From NCBI RefSeq assembly GCF_019803445.1, contig NZ_CP081844.1, forward strand, positions 3,298,501 through 3,362,500: a DNA stretch of 64,000 nt, in the 5' to 3' direction. The notes beneath the pieces are model-generated. The model had not been told where the DNA came from and ran no database searches. It was given only the letters and a program-made list of their open reading frames with translations. A program made the translations under genes and the position numbers. This stretch comes from Caenibius sp. WL. GTDB taxonomy: Bacteria > Pseudomonadota > Alphaproteobacteria > Sphingomonadales > Sphingomonadaceae. Shown here piece by piece: positions 8,452 through 17,286 of this stretch (the stretch's first letter is position 1; the number at the start of each line of letters is the position of its first letter).

Positions 8452-8705
8452 TCGCAATAGCTATTTTTGCACGCCGGAAGTGCATGGCGATTTTCGGCGT
8501 GGGCGGCTCTCCACCGACGCGCCGGAAGCCCCGGAAACGGCCATTCATCCGCCGGACGGCGTTGTAACCGCCCGCCCGCGAACCGGCACGCCCGGTTACA
8601 CTTTAAGACCAATCCCCCCTTGCCCGGCATATCCGTGCGACAGGCGCGGGGTAGGTTCTGCTCAGGCCCGCAGAGGGCGCGAACTTTCGCTGAGGAGAAT
8701 CAGTC

Positions 8706-9065
8706 ATGAAAAAGATCATCGCCGCCGCCATCGTTTTCTCGATGATGGGCACTTCGGCCATGGCCGCCCCCGCTTACGGCGGACACAATCGCGGCCAGAT
8801 GGCATGGAACGACCATAACCGCGGCCACGGCACCTATCGCAACCACGATCGCCGCCCCGCCCAGCAGCGTCACGTCCAGTGGCGCAAGGGCGAACGGTTC
8901 GACCGCCACCGCGCGCCCGATTACCGGGTGATCGATGCGCCCCGTTCGTATCGCCTCTACGCGCCGCCGCGCGGCTATCAGTGGGTCCGTTCGGGCAACG
9001 ACGCGGTCCTGGTCGGCATCACCAGCGGCATCGTTTCGGCAATCATCGCCAACGCGATCCGCTAG
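8706..9065 (+). CDS. RcnB-like periplasmic protein
   Basis: A 119-residue exported protein: signal peptide 'MKKIIAAAIVFSMMGTSAMAA' cut after about residue 21, then a His/Arg/Asn-rich region ('HNRGHGTYRNHDRR'), then 'WRKGERFD', 'DYRVIDAPRSYRLYAPPRGYQWVR' in outline and a hydrophobic C-terminal 'GITSGIVSAIIANAIR'. This order is that of RcnB-family proteins, which in Escherichia coli affect nickel/cobalt homeostasis; most alphaproteobacterial members are uncharacterised. AGGAG lies 8 nt before the ATG. A terminator follows. No metal efflux gene adjoins it. Confidence 0.85.
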   Translation: MKKIIAAAIVFSMMGTSAMAAPAYGGHNRGQMAWNDHNRGHGTYRNHDRRPAQQRHVQWRKGERFDRHRAPDYRVIDAPRSYRLYAPPRGYQWVRSGNDAVLVGITSGIVSAIIANAIR

Positions 9066-9082
9066 GCCGGCCCCCTTCCCAC

Positions 9083-9124
9083 CCGATACCCCCGTCCGCC
9101 GGGGGTATCGGCGCATTCTTTCCG
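9083..9124 (+). terminator. Terminator after the RcnB-like gene
   Basis: An 11-bp perfect stem (CCGATACCCCC at 9083-9093 with GGGGGTATCGG at 9101-9111) with a 7-nt loop, followed by a modest pyrimidine run ending in TTCTTTCC. Confidence 0.55.
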
Positions 9125-9172
9125 GCGCTTTCCGCCGATGACACGGGGCTCGCCGCGCGATAGGCAGGCGCC

Positions 9173-10390
9173 ATGGCCCCTTCGAAAATCCAGCGCGGCA
9201 CACCGGCCTATCGCCGCATCACGTTCGCCATGCTGCTGGCGGGGCTGGCGACATTCGGCGCTTTCTACTGCGTTCAGCCGCTGCTGCCGCTGTTCAGCCA
9301 GTTGTTCGGCGTGAACGCGGAGGAGGCCAGCCTCACCGTTTCGATCACGATCGGCCCGATGGCTTTCGCGCTGCTGGCGGCGGGCATGGTATCCGATAGA
9401 GTGGGCCGCCGCCCGCTGATGATCGCTTCGCTGCTGCTCGCCGCCGTGTTCACGCTGCTCTGCGCGGCGGCACAGACCTGGGCCATGCTGCTGGCCCTGC
9501 GGCTGCTCGTGGGAGTGACGCTGGCAGGGGTGCCCGCCGTGGCGATGGCCTATATCGTCGAGGAAGTGGACGATCCCTCGGTCAGCCATGCGATGGGCGT
9601 CTATATCGGCGGCACGGCGATGGGTGGGCTGGCCGGGCGTCTGCTGGGCGGGATCATCACCGATTTCGCGGGCTGGCGGGTGGCGCTGGCCGTGGTCGGC
9701 GGGTTCATGCTGATCACCGCGCTGGCATTCTGGCGCAGCGCGCCGCCATCGGCCCATTTCGCCCCGCGCCCGGTTTCGCCGCGCGCCTATGCGCAAGGGA
9801 TGAAGCGCCTGTTCAGCGACCGCGCGATTCCGCTGCTGTTCGCCGAATCGTTCCTGCTGATGGGGGCCTTCGTCGCGCTCTACAATTATGTCGGCTTCCG
9901 CCTTGCCGCACCGCCCTACAATCTCGGCCCGGCTCTCGTCAGCGCGATTTTCCTGCTCTATCTGCTCGGCTCGTTCAGTTCGACGTTCGCGGGATCGCTG
10001 GCCGGGCGGCATGGCCCGCGGCGCATTCTGTGGATTGCGCTGGCGATCTTCCTCGCCGGGATCGCCATCACCCTGCGCGCGCCCTTGCCGCTGGTGGTGT
10101 TCGGCGTGGCCGTGGTCACCATCGGCTTCTTCGGCGCGCATGCGGTGGCATCGGCCTGGGTCGGCCGCCGCGCGCGGGCGGACCGGGCACAGGCATCGGC
10201 GTTCTATCTGTTCTTCTACTACATGGGCGGCGGCATTCTCGGCTCCATCGGCGGCTTCGCCTGGACGCATGGCGGCTGGCCCGGCGTCGCCGCTTTCACC
10301 GGTGGGCTGATCGCGCTGGCGGTGCTGATCGGCATGCGCCTGGCCCGCATCCTGCCGCTGCCGCCCGAAAGCGGCGGTCCCGCCCGATAA
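9173..10390 (+). CDS. MFS transporter, YnfM-like drug/metabolite exporter
   Basis: A 405-residue major facilitator with about 12 hydrophobic segments. 'CVQPLLPLFSQLFGV' in helix 1, the loop 2-3 motif 'GMVSDRVGRRPLM' (about residues 74-86) and 'RLLVGVTLAGVPAVAMAYI' in helix 4 resemble the YnfM/arabinose-efflux branch of proton-driven exporters. The second-half loop motif is 'GSLAGRHGPRRIL'. Substrate cannot be read from sequence. It ends 29 nt from the convergent gene at 10420. Confidence 0.85.
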   Translation: MAPSKIQRGTPAYRRITFAMLLAGLATFGAFYCVQPLLPLFSQLFGVNAEEASLTVSITIGPMAFALLAAGMVSDRVGRRPLMIASLLLAAVFTLLCAAAQTWAMLLALRLLVGVTLAGVPAVAMAYIVEEVDDPSVSHAMGVYIGGTAMGGLAGRLLGGIITDFAGWRVALAVVGGFMLITALAFWRSAPPSAHFAPRPVSPRAYAQGMKRLFSDRAIPLLFAESFLLMGAFVALYNYVGFRLAAPPYNLGPALVSAIFLLYLLGSFSSTFAGSLAGRHGPRRILWIALAIFLAGIAITLRAPLPLVVFGVAVVTIGFFGAHAVASAWVGRRARADRAQASAFYLFFYYMGGGILGSIGGFAWTHGGWPGVAAFTGGLIALAVLIGMRLARILPLPPESGGPAR

Positions 10391-10419
10391 TCGCAGCGGG
10401 ACCGCCGCCGGACCGATGC

Positions 10420-10722
10420 CTACATCGCCAGATAGACGAGCCCGGCAATCGCGCCGACAATCGCTATTGTCAGAAGCAGGCCGTTGCCGAGATCGCGGAT
10501 CTTGAACCCGTCGACATGGTCGGCGCGAAACTGCGCATAACCTTCGCGGATGCTCTCGTTCTGGGCGAGCAGCCCGATATCGAGCGCGGAGGCTTCCCGG
10601 CGGAACCAGTGCAGCAATTGCTGCACCTCCTCCTGCGAAAGGGTGGGATAGGCTTGCAACTGCGCTTCGGCGCGCAGCCGCTTTACAACGCCGTCATCGG
10701 CGTTGGGGGACATGTCTTGCAT
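10420..10722 (-). CDS. Small membrane-anchored protein of unknown function
   Basis: A 100-residue protein: an acidic N-terminus, an amphipathic central region ('YPTLSQEEVQQLLHWFRREASALD'-like helices around residues 27-50) and one C-terminal membrane segment 'LGNGLLLTIAIVGAIAGLVYLAM'. The start at 10722 is set by AGGAG 8 nt upstream; the open frame extends beyond it without coding signs. It lies 59 nt downstream of 10782-11138 on the same strand. A tail-anchored layout is clear; no family is recognised. Confidence 0.65.
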   Translation of the reverse strand: MQDMSPNADDGVVKRLRAEAQLQAYPTLSQEEVQQLLHWFRREASALDIGLLAQNESIREGYAQFRADHVDGFKIRDLGNGLLLTIAIVGAIAGLVYLAM

Positions 10723-10781
10723 GATCGCTCCTGAAGTCGTGCGTTGGGGAACCGGCGCGCGCGGCGCGCGCCGACGACGTT

Positions 10782-11138
10782 TCAGGCGGGGGGCGGCCCC
10801 CGGGGGTGGAGCGTGAGAGGATACCATTCCCGTGCCGGCGGGGCGGTGGAATCGGGCCGAAGCGCGGGGCCGCGCGGCAGCGCACGATCCGCCAGCAGCG
10901 CAGGGACGGCGGCCCACAGCGGCGGCGGCACCAGCGGCGGCACGAACCGCACCTGCGGCGCCGTGTCCTGCCGCAACGTCAGCACGGCGACATCGTTCGT
11001 CCCCACGCTGAACGCGGAACCGCGCTGGGCCGGGGCGCTGTCCGGCGCACGGCCCTCCAGCGCCTGCACACCGATTGTCATCAGCAGCAGGGCAAGCAAC
11101 AGCCGGATGGCCGTGAACCGGGCGGACAGGGCGGACAT
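10782..11138 (-). CDS. Hypothetical exported or membrane-anchored protein
   Basis: 118 residues from the ATG at 11136-11138: 'MSALSARFTAIRLLLALLLMTIGVQ' in outline is a signal or anchor helix, followed by a Pro/Ala/Arg-rich tail with no recognisable domain. A longer start at 11174 is possible. Support is the credible N-terminal export signal and the position in a minus-strand series; the compositional bias keeps confidence modest. Confidence 0.45.
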   Translation of the reverse strand: MSALSARFTAIRLLLALLLMTIGVQALEGRAPDSAPAQRGSAFSVGTNDVAVLTLRQDTAPQVRFVPPLVPPPLWAAVPALLADRALPRGPALRPDSTAPPAREWYPLTLHPRGPPPA

Positions 11139-11211
11139 GCCCCGCAACGTATGCGCGGGCGGCCGATATTTCAATTTCGGGGGGCGCGGACCCGGGCCCG
11201 CCTGCCCGCAA

Positions 11212-12525
11212 TCAGAAGGGGAAGAACACCAGAATCATCATGATCGCCATGACGCAGGTGATGAGATTGAGCGGCAACCCCATGCGCACGAAATCCATGT
11301 AGCGATAGCCCGCCATCTGATAGACGATGACATTGGTCTGATAGCCGAACGGCGTGGCGAAGGCCGCGCTGGCCGACATCATCACCGCGACGATGAACGG
11401 GCGCGGGCTGACCCCGAGGCTTTCGGCCAGCGCCACCGCGATCGGCGTCACCAGCACCGCCACCGTGGCGTTGGACAGCAGTTCGGTCAGCACCATGGTG
11501 ATGAGATAGAGCGTGATCAGCGCCACCAGCGGGCTGAGGCCGTGGACCGAATTGATCAGCAGCTTCGATGCCTCTGCCGCCAGCCCGCTCTGTTCGATAG
11601 CGATGCCGATCACCACCATCCCGGCGATCAGGATCAGGATTTCGGGCTTGAGCCCGCGATAGGCTTCATCCGCGCTGATGACGCGCAGGATAATCAGGAA
11701 CACCGCCCCGGCAAAAGCCGTGGCCGCGATCGGCGCGACGTTCATCGTCGCCAGCACGATGGCCCCGGCAAAGGCGCCCAGCGCCGCCCAGGCTTTCCAC
11801 GGCACCAGCGGGCGCCGTTCCTCGAACACATGGGCATCGCCGACCTGCGCGTTGCCAATATGGGTTTCGTCCACCGTGAACGCGGAGACGGGCAGATCGG
11901 CTTGCTCCTCCTCCCCCTTGCGGACCAGCCGCCCGCTGAAGAAGTAGAGATAGATCCCGCCGATGATCGCCATCGGCAGCCCGACCGGGGTCACTTCGAA
12001 AATCCCGAAGCGCGGCTGCCCGGCAACCGCCGCCATATCGTCCACGATCAGATTGGTGGACGTGCCGATCAGCGTGCAGCAGCCCGTCAGCACGGTAATA
12101 TAGGACAGCGGCAGCAGGAACCGCTTGGGCGACATCTTGAGCGCATTGGCCACATCGCGGATGACAGGCGCGGCCAGCACCACGATGGGCGTGCTGTTGA
12201 GGAAGCAGGAGGCCGAGCCGATCATCGTCAGCATCGCCCAGATGCCCGATGCGCCCATGCGGCGGCACATCCGCACCGCCAGAGTGATCGCCCGGTCCAG
12301 CAGCCCGGAGAGTTCGAGCGCATAGACGATCACGAACAACGAGGCGAGCGCGATGATCGCCGGGCTGGCGAACCCGCCCTGCACGTCCACCGGGCGCACC
12401 ACGCCGGTCATCAGCAGAACAGCGGACCCTGCCAGCGCCACGACATCCGCGCGGATCTTGTCCCAAATCAGCATCCCCACCACAGCGGCGAGCACGAGCA
12501 GCGTAAGTATCTGATCCACTGTCAT
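11212..12525 (-). CDS. SLC13-family (DASS) anion permease
   Basis: A 437-residue permease with about 11 membrane segments. The 'SNT' motifs that bind sodium and carboxylate in this family are visible as 'FLNSTPIVVLAAPVI' and 'LIGTSTNLIVDD' in the first half and 'LLSNATVAVLVTPIA' with 'FGYQTNVIVYQMAGYRYMDF' in the second. The central cytosolic part is short and lacks the TrkA-C domains found in longer bacterial members. Likely substrates are dicarboxylates or sulfate; not resolvable here. The start at 12525 was chosen by family N-terminus; an upstream ATG at 12567 is in frame. Confidence 0.88.
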   Translation of the reverse strand: MTVDQILTLLVLAAVVGMLIWDKIRADVVALAGSAVLLMTGVVRPVDVQGGFASPAIIALASLFVIVYALELSGLLDRAITLAVRMCRRMGASGIWAMLTMIGSASCFLNSTPIVVLAAPVIRDVANALKMSPKRFLLPLSYITVLTGCCTLIGTSTNLIVDDMAAVAGQPRFGIFEVTPVGLPMAIIGGIYLYFFSGRLVRKGEEEQADLPVSAFTVDETHIGNAQVGDAHVFEERRPLVPWKAWAALGAFAGAIVLATMNVAPIAATAFAGAVFLIILRVISADEAYRGLKPEILILIAGMVVIGIAIEQSGLAAEASKLLINSVHGLSPLVALITLYLITMVLTELLSNATVAVLVTPIAVALAESLGVSPRPFIVAVMMSASAAFATPFGYQTNVIVYQMAGYRYMDFVRMGLPLNLITCVMAIMMILVFFPF

Positions 12526-12628
12526 ACACAGGTGCGTTCCTTCCAACGCGGCCTGTGTCAATGGCAAATGCCCGATTTTTCCGCCTGCCCCTCTATAACC
12601 GGCGCATGGTGTTTGTTATGCCTGCCCC

Positions 12629-13606
12629 ATGCATGAGCCCGAATTCCGTACCAGCAGAATAGCCATTGCCCTTGGATTCCTCGCCGTTCTGGCGGTGGGC
12701 GGCGGCGGTTTTCTGATCGGCCGCTACATGGCTCCGCAGCCGCATCCCACGCAGGCGGCGCCGTCCGCCCCGATGATTACCCTGCCCACGGAACGCCCCA
12801 TGCTCTCGCGCGCGGACTTCCTTTCGCTCGCCGGCAAGGCGGCCGATGCAGTCGCTTCCGGCGCGCCTATGCCCCAGGAAGTCCGCGATGCGGCCGGGCG
12901 GCGGTTCGATCTGGTGATGCCGGTCGGCTGCGACGCGCCTTCGGAGGAGCGGAAGGACCGGCCAAGCTGGAGCTATGACGAAAGCCGGGGGCGGCTGCGC
13001 ATCACCATCCCCGCCATCACCTGGGAACCGGCGGACTGGCGGCTGGGCGATACGCCCAAGATCAATGCCATCGAAGGGTTCTGGATCACCCGCCCGTGGA
13101 CCAGCAGCGACACCTGTCCCCCGCCGGTGGCCTTGCCCACGCCTGCCGAACAACCGGCCGAAGCGTCCGCGCAGGAAGCGGCTACCAAGGAACGGGCCGC
13201 CAAGGAACAAACCGGGCCGGACAGCGACACGCAACCCACCCCGCCCGCTGCCGCCGCCGAAGACGCCGCCCCTGCCCCGCTCGCGCCCCGCGCCCGCGAA
13301 ACGCTGGCGGTGGCGCAGTTCTTCCTCGACAACGGGACCAGCGGCATCCGCCGCATGGGCCGCCCCTACAGCATCATCACCCGCATCGCGCCGGATCAGT
13401 TGAAAGCGGCGCAGGGGTTCCGCATCCGGCTGACCGGGCGGGTCGACCGCGTTCCCGGCGGCGACCCGGTGCAATGCACCCAGCCGCTCGGACGGGACAA
13501 TCCCCCGTCATGCGTGATCGCCACGGTGCTGGACGAAGTGCGGGTGGAAAATCCCGCCACCGGCGCGGTGCTCGCCACGTGGAGCGCGGGCCACTCCAGC
13601 CGCTAG
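12629..13606 (+). CDS. Membrane-anchored periplasmic protein of unknown function
   Basis: A 325-residue protein with one N-terminal membrane helix (about residues 10-32, 'IALGFLAVLAVGGGGFLIG'). Then come a globular region with 'DLVMPVGCDAPSEE' and 'LRITIPAITWEPADWRLGD', a low-complexity Ala/Pro/Glu/Lys linker around residues 172-225, and a C-terminal region containing 'PSCVIATVLDEVRVENPATG'. Four Cys residues outside the membrane (about positions 98, 166, 280 and 290) could form disulfides. It is divergent from the SLC13 permease (about 100 nt apart). No family recognised. Confidence 0.75.
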   Translation: MHEPEFRTSRIAIALGFLAVLAVGGGGFLIGRYMAPQPHPTQAAPSAPMITLPTERPMLSRADFLSLAGKAADAVASGAPMPQEVRDAAGRRFDLVMPVGCDAPSEERKDRPSWSYDESRGRLRITIPAITWEPADWRLGDTPKINAIEGFWITRPWTSSDTCPPPVALPTPAEQPAEASAQEAATKERAAKEQTGPDSDTQPTPPAAAAEDAAPAPLAPRARETLAVAQFFLDNGTSGIRRMGRPYSIITRIAPDQLKAAQGFRIRLTGRVDRVPGGDPVQCTQPLGRDNPPSCVIATVLDEVRVENPATGAVLATWSAGHSSR

Positions 13607-13620
13607 AGCAGTTTCGAAAC

Positions 13621-13641
13621 GGGCGGCATCACCTGCCGCCC
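13621..13641. other. Hairpin between convergent genes
   Basis: GGGCGGC (13621-13627) and GCCGCCC (13635-13641) form a perfect 7-bp stem in the 47-nt gap between convergent stops at 13606 and 13654. It may stop transcription from both sides; there is no T tract. Confidence 0.35.
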
Positions 13642-13653
13642 CCGCACCACCCG

Positions 13654-15912
13654 TCACCGGGTGATGCGCACTTCCTCGATCCCGCCGGTAAAGGGGAAGC
13701 GGCCGGTATAGCCTTTGCCGACCGGCGATCCGCAGCTTTGGCCCACGCAGAACGCGCCGAGATAAGACGGCATGAAAATGCGCGGCACCGGCGCCTGGCC
13801 GACTTCGCGCCCGTTCACCAGCAGCCGGCCGATCTGCGTGCCGTTTTCCGCGCTGAGCACGAACGAGACGGTCGCTTCCCCCGCGGGCAGGGCTTCGACC
13901 GACCGGATCGTGTCGTAATGCACATCGGCCAGATTGTTCTCGTACACGAGATGGCCGTCCTTGAGATAGAACGCGTATCCGCCATCGCGCGCGCCGTTGG
14001 CGGCGATAATGCCGTTCGCATCGGTGGCGGGCACCGTGATTTTCGCGTCGATCCGGTGCGGCCCGAACAGCATCGGAACCCCGAATGAGGGGATCGGCGC
14101 GGTCGTGCGCTTGTAAACGAATTCCTTGCGCCCGCGATCGAGCGAAGGCTGGGCCTTCATCAGTTCGGCGCTCAGCGTCTGCGCCGTCAGCGGCTGGGCA
14201 TTGTTGCGCCTGGCCTCGCTTTCGAACAGCGCCTGCATCTCTTTCAGCCGTTCCGGCTCCTGTGCGGCCAGATCGGTCGCCTGGCTGAAATCCTTGTCGA
14301 GATTGTAAAGCTCCCACCGGTCGGCGCTGAGCGGCTTGTCTTCCTCATGCAGCAGCCACGGCGTGTGATGCCGCGCCCCCGCCATCCAGCCGTTGGCATA
14401 GATCCCGCGATTGGCATGCATTTCGAAATACTGGGTGCGCGGCGCCTGCGGCACCGGGGCTTTCAGCGTCGCGGCGAAACTGATGCCGTCGATGCTCATC
14501 TGCTCGACGCCATCCACCGCCTTGGGCGGGGTGATCCCGATCAGTTCGTAAAGCGTGGGGGCGACATCGATCACATGCGTCCAGGTCGAACGGACTTCGG
14601 CCCCCTTGGCGGTGCGGCCCGGCCAGCTCAGCACCATCGGATTGCGCATTCCGCCAAGATGCGATGCGATCTGCTTGGTCCACTGGAACGGCGTGTCGCT
14701 GGCCCAGGCCCAGGCGCTGGCAAAATGGTTGTCGGCCTTGGCGCTGCCGAGATCGTCCATCCGGGCGATCTGCTGCGCCAGCGGCTGCCCCTTGCCGGTG
14801 ATCATGTCGAACAGATTGCGATCCGACCCGTCCAGCCCGCCTTCGGCGGAGGCGCCGTTATCGCCCATGATATAGATCACCAGCGTGTTGTCGCCGCCCG
14901 GCCCCTTGCGCGCTTCGTCGATCATGCGGCCGATTTCGTGATCGGTCTGTTCGAGGAAACCGGCATAGACTTCCATCTGCCGCGCATAGAGCCGCCTGGC
15001 ATCGGCGCTGAGGCTGTCCCACGCGGGCAGTTCGGCCGGGCGTTCGGTCAGCTTGGCATCCTTGGGGATCACGCCCAGCTTCTTCTGGCGGGCGAACGTC
15101 AGCTTGCGCATTTCGTCCCAGCCGGCATCGAATTTGCCGCGATACTTGGCGATCCATTCCGGCGCCACGTGATGCGGAGCGTGTGTCGCCCCCGGCGCGA
15201 AGTAGAGGAAATAGGGCTTGCCCGGCGCCAGTGACTGGTGCGTATGCAGCCAGCCGATCGCATCGTCGGCGATATCGGTGTTGAAATGATAGCCGGGCGT
15301 ATCGGGCGCCATCATCGACACCGTGTTGCGATAGAGGATCGGCTGCCACTGATCCCCTTCGCCCGCCATGAAGCCATAGAAATATTCAAAGCCCAGCCCC
15401 GTCGGCCAGCGGTCGAACGGGCCGACCGGGGTTGCCTCCCAGTTGGGCGTGTTGTGCCATTTGCCGAAGGCGGCGGTGCTGTAGCCGTTGTCTTTCAGCA
15501 CCCGCGCCACCGATGCGGCCGATTTCGGCCAGATGCCGTTGTACCCGTCGACCGGCTTTTCCTGGCCCGAGACATTGCCGAACTGCACCCGATGCTGGTT
15601 GCGCCCCGTCAGCAGCGCGGCGCGCGTGGGCGAACAGACCGCCGTGGTGTGAAACCGGTTGTAGCGCAGCCCTTCGGCCCCCAGCCGGTCGAACACCGGC
15701 GTGGCGATCGGCCCGCCGAATCCGCTGGCCGCGCCGAAGCCGACATCGTCCAGCAGAACGAGAATCACGTTCGGCGCATTCTTGGGGGCGGTCGGCTGCT
15801 GCCAGTCGGCCACAGGCGGGGCCTTGGCTTCCTGTGCGGCCAAGGGCCCGCCTGCCGCCAGCCCCACCGCGAACGCCAGCCCGCTCACCATCGCGCGCAT
15901 CTGCCTGCTCAT
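13654..15912 (-). CDS. Arylsulfatase (type I formylglycine sulfatase), exported
   Basis: A 752-residue sulfatase. The signal peptide is 'MSRQMRAMVSGLAFAVGLAA' onward, cut after about residue 26. 'NVILVLLDDVGFGAASGFGG' (about 48-67) binds the metal, and 'CSPTRAALLTGR' starting at Cys93 is the C-x-P-x-R signature whose Cys becomes formylglycine. 'YFAPGATHAPHH' and 'IYIMGDNGASAEGG' are further active-site segments. The C-terminal 200 residues resemble the beta-rich tail of large bacterial arylsulfatases. It hydrolyses sulfate esters in the periplasm; substrate unknown. It is divergent from a TetR gene with a palindrome between, so substrate-responsive repression is likely. The maturation enzyme is not in the window. 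Confidence 0.92.
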   Translation of the reverse strand: MSRQMRAMVSGLAFAVGLAAGGPLAAQEAKAPPVADWQQPTAPKNAPNVILVLLDDVGFGAASGFGGPIATPVFDRLGAEGLRYNRFHTTAVCSPTRAALLTGRNQHRVQFGNVSGQEKPVDGYNGIWPKSAASVARVLKDNGYSTAAFGKWHNTPNWEATPVGPFDRWPTGLGFEYFYGFMAGEGDQWQPILYRNTVSMMAPDTPGYHFNTDIADDAIGWLHTHQSLAPGKPYFLYFAPGATHAPHHVAPEWIAKYRGKFDAGWDEMRKLTFARQKKLGVIPKDAKLTERPAELPAWDSLSADARRLYARQMEVYAGFLEQTDHEIGRMIDEARKGPGGDNTLVIYIMGDNGASAEGGLDGSDRNLFDMITGKGQPLAQQIARMDDLGSAKADNHFASAWAWASDTPFQWTKQIASHLGGMRNPMVLSWPGRTAKGAEVRSTWTHVIDVAPTLYELIGITPPKAVDGVEQMSIDGISFAATLKAPVPQAPRTQYFEMHANRGIYANGWMAGARHHTPWLLHEEDKPLSADRWELYNLDKDFSQATDLAAQEPERLKEMQALFESEARRNNAQPLTAQTLSAELMKAQPSLDRGRKEFVYKRTTAPIPSFGVPMLFGPHRIDAKITVPATDANGIIAANGARDGGYAFYLKDGHLVYENNLADVHYDTIRSVEALPAGEATVSFVLSAENGTQIGRLLVNGREVGQAPVPRIFMPSYLGAFCVGQSCGSPVGKGYTGRFPFTGGIEEVRITR

Positions 15913-15993
15913 ACCTCATCCCCTCTCTGTCCGGTCGTTCGGCTGTGCCCGCCGGGATTTGCCGTTCGGCCTTGTCCGTGGCCTCTGAAATCT

Positions 15994-16011
15994 TTAAGTG
16001 CACACACTTAA
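15994..16011. promoter_or_regulatory. Candidate TetR operator TTAAGTG-CACA-CACTTAA
   Basis: Perfect 7-bp inverted arms separated by 4 nt, AT-rich, placed 82 nt from the sulfatase start and 73 nt from the divergent regulator start. This position and symmetry are those of an autoregulatory operator controlling both genes. Confidence 0.6.
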
Positions 16012-16083
16012 CGGAGGCGTTTTATCGCCACCTGCCATGACCGGCAAGTTGCAAAATGCACGCGGATCGTCAGAAAGCGGGCC

Positions 16084-16737
16084 ATGCCAAACCAGCGCTG
16101 CACCATTCCCGAAATCACCGGCCACCACGGCACGCGCGAGCGGCTGATGATGGCGGGGGAAGCGCTGATGGGGCAGCACGGCCTGGGCAAGGTGCCGCTT
16201 GAGGAAATCGCCCTCCATGCGCAGCAGCGCAACAAGTATGCGGTGCAGTATCATTTCGGCAACCGCGATGGGCTGGCCCAGGCGATCATGGACGTGCGCT
16301 TCCGGCAGATCGAACAGCGGCGCGGCGAATTGCTGGAAGCGATCGATCCGGCGGATATCCACGCGATCCTGACGGCTTTCATCTATCCGCTGGCGGAACA
16401 GACCGATGCGCAAGGCCAGCACAGCTTCGCCCGCTTCATGCTGCAATTCATTACCCGCGACGATCCGATCGCGCAGATCATGCACCCGGTTTCGGCCGCG
16501 CGGGCGGGCAGCCCGACTGTCGCCCTGTTCGACATGGCGTGCCGCGCCATCGGCATCGATGCGGCGAATCTCTATGAGCGGGTGAAACTGTTTCTCCCGG
16601 TGCCGCTGGGGTTCCTCGCCCGGCAACCGGGCGGAACCGATGTGCCGGTTATCCCGCCCGCGTTTCCCGGCGTGATCCGCATGATCGCGGCGGCGCTGTC
16701 TGCCGATACCGGCACGGACAGCGGCGGACCGGCCTGA
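16084..16737 (+). CDS. TetR/AcrR-family transcriptional regulator
   Basis: A 217-residue regulator. The N-terminal helix-turn-helix reads 'TRERLMMAGEALMGQHGLGKVPLEEIALHA' in outline, then 'QQRNKYAVQYHFGNRDGLAQAIMD' (residues about 18-72), with the YHFGNR recognition-helix end typical of TetR proteins. The C-terminal ligand domain is not assignable. It lies divergently from the sulfatase and very likely controls it and itself through the palindrome at 15994-16011. Confidence 0.9.
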   Translation: MPNQRCTIPEITGHHGTRERLMMAGEALMGQHGLGKVPLEEIALHAQQRNKYAVQYHFGNRDGLAQAIMDVRFRQIEQRRGELLEAIDPADIHAILTAFIYPLAEQTDAQGQHSFARFMLQFITRDDPIAQIMHPVSAARAGSPTVALFDMACRAIGIDAANLYERVKLFLPVPLGFLARQPGGTDVPVIPPAFPGVIRMIAAALSADTGTDSGGPA

Positions 16738-16839
16738 TCCTGCGCAGGATTGGCCCGCTTGCCGACGCGGCGAGAGGAGCCCCTACGTCACCCCTGAACC
16801 TGTCTGGCGTTCATATTCTTTAGACAGGTAAGCTTCCTT

Positions 16840-16907
16840 GTCATTCCCGCGAAGGCGGGAATCCAGCTGCCACGCCGGAACTGGATTCCCGCCTTCGCGG
16901 GAATGAC
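16840..16907. repeat. Perfect inverted repeat 'GTCATTCCCGC...' (family B), copy 2
   Basis: Arms 16840-16866 and 16881-16907 are perfect 27-bp reverse complements with a 14-nt loop. They differ from copy 1 at the same internal position in both arms (CGAAGGC against CGCAGGC). The whole 16738-17286 gap contains repeats and no supported gene; a further 'AACCCAGTTCGGCATGACGG' stretch near 16970 looks like another dispersed element. Confidence 0.88.
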
Positions 16908-17080
16908 GAAGGTTGTTTGGTGCAGTGGGATAATCGCCAAGCCGGTTCAGAGGCGCGATGGATGCTGAACCCAGTTCGGCATGACGGAACAGGAGGAGGA
17001 GGCAGCGCCCGCGATTGACCCGCGATTCCACACCGCATGACCCACACCCAAAAGAAAGATGGCGGTATACCCCCAACCCC

Positions 17081-17185
17081 GCTCGTCCTGAGCCTGTCGA
17101 AGGACGCGCGCAACGGCAACCTTCCACGCTCAAAATCCTGGCCACACGTTCGGCGCGTAGCCTTCGACAAGATCAGGCTGAGCGG
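17081..17185. repeat. Inverted pair of the 'CCTGAGCCTGTCGAAGGA' repeat, copy 3 (one arm decayed)
   Basis: GCTCGTCCTGAGCCTGTCGA begins at 17081 and continues AGGACGCG. The opposing arm at 17161-17185 reads CCTTCGACAAGATCAGGCTG, with substitutions relative to copies 1 and 2. Spacing again is about 55-60 nt. Confidence 0.7.
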
Positions 17186-17227
17186 AAATTGCGCCAGAGC
17201 AATTCGTCTTGGCAAACGACACAATCC

Positions 17228-17263
17228 CCAAAAAGAAAAGGGGCGGGGCACCGGCCCCACCCC
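17228..17263 (-). terminator. Terminator of the TonB-dependent receptor gene
   Basis: On the minus strand GGGGTGGGGC (17254-17263) pairs with GCCCCGCCCC (17240-17249) with one G-U pair, followed by TTTTCTTTTT. It lies 24 nt beyond the receptor stop. Confidence 0.8.
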
Positions 17264-17286
17264 CTCTGCAATCGTTGTGCCCCGGA

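Noticed and set aside
8061-8630. Long N-terminal extension of the old yellow enzyme (frame open to 8630)
   Set aside because: Family members start near 8060, a good ribosome site lies there, and the extension would run through an intrinsic terminator.
10744-12636. A 630-codon plus-strand open frame opposite the SLC13 permease
   Set aside because: The translation is His/Arg/Asp/Gln-rich without hydrophobic cores or motifs, the usual look of an antisense frame in GC-rich DNA, while the minus strand encodes a clear permease.
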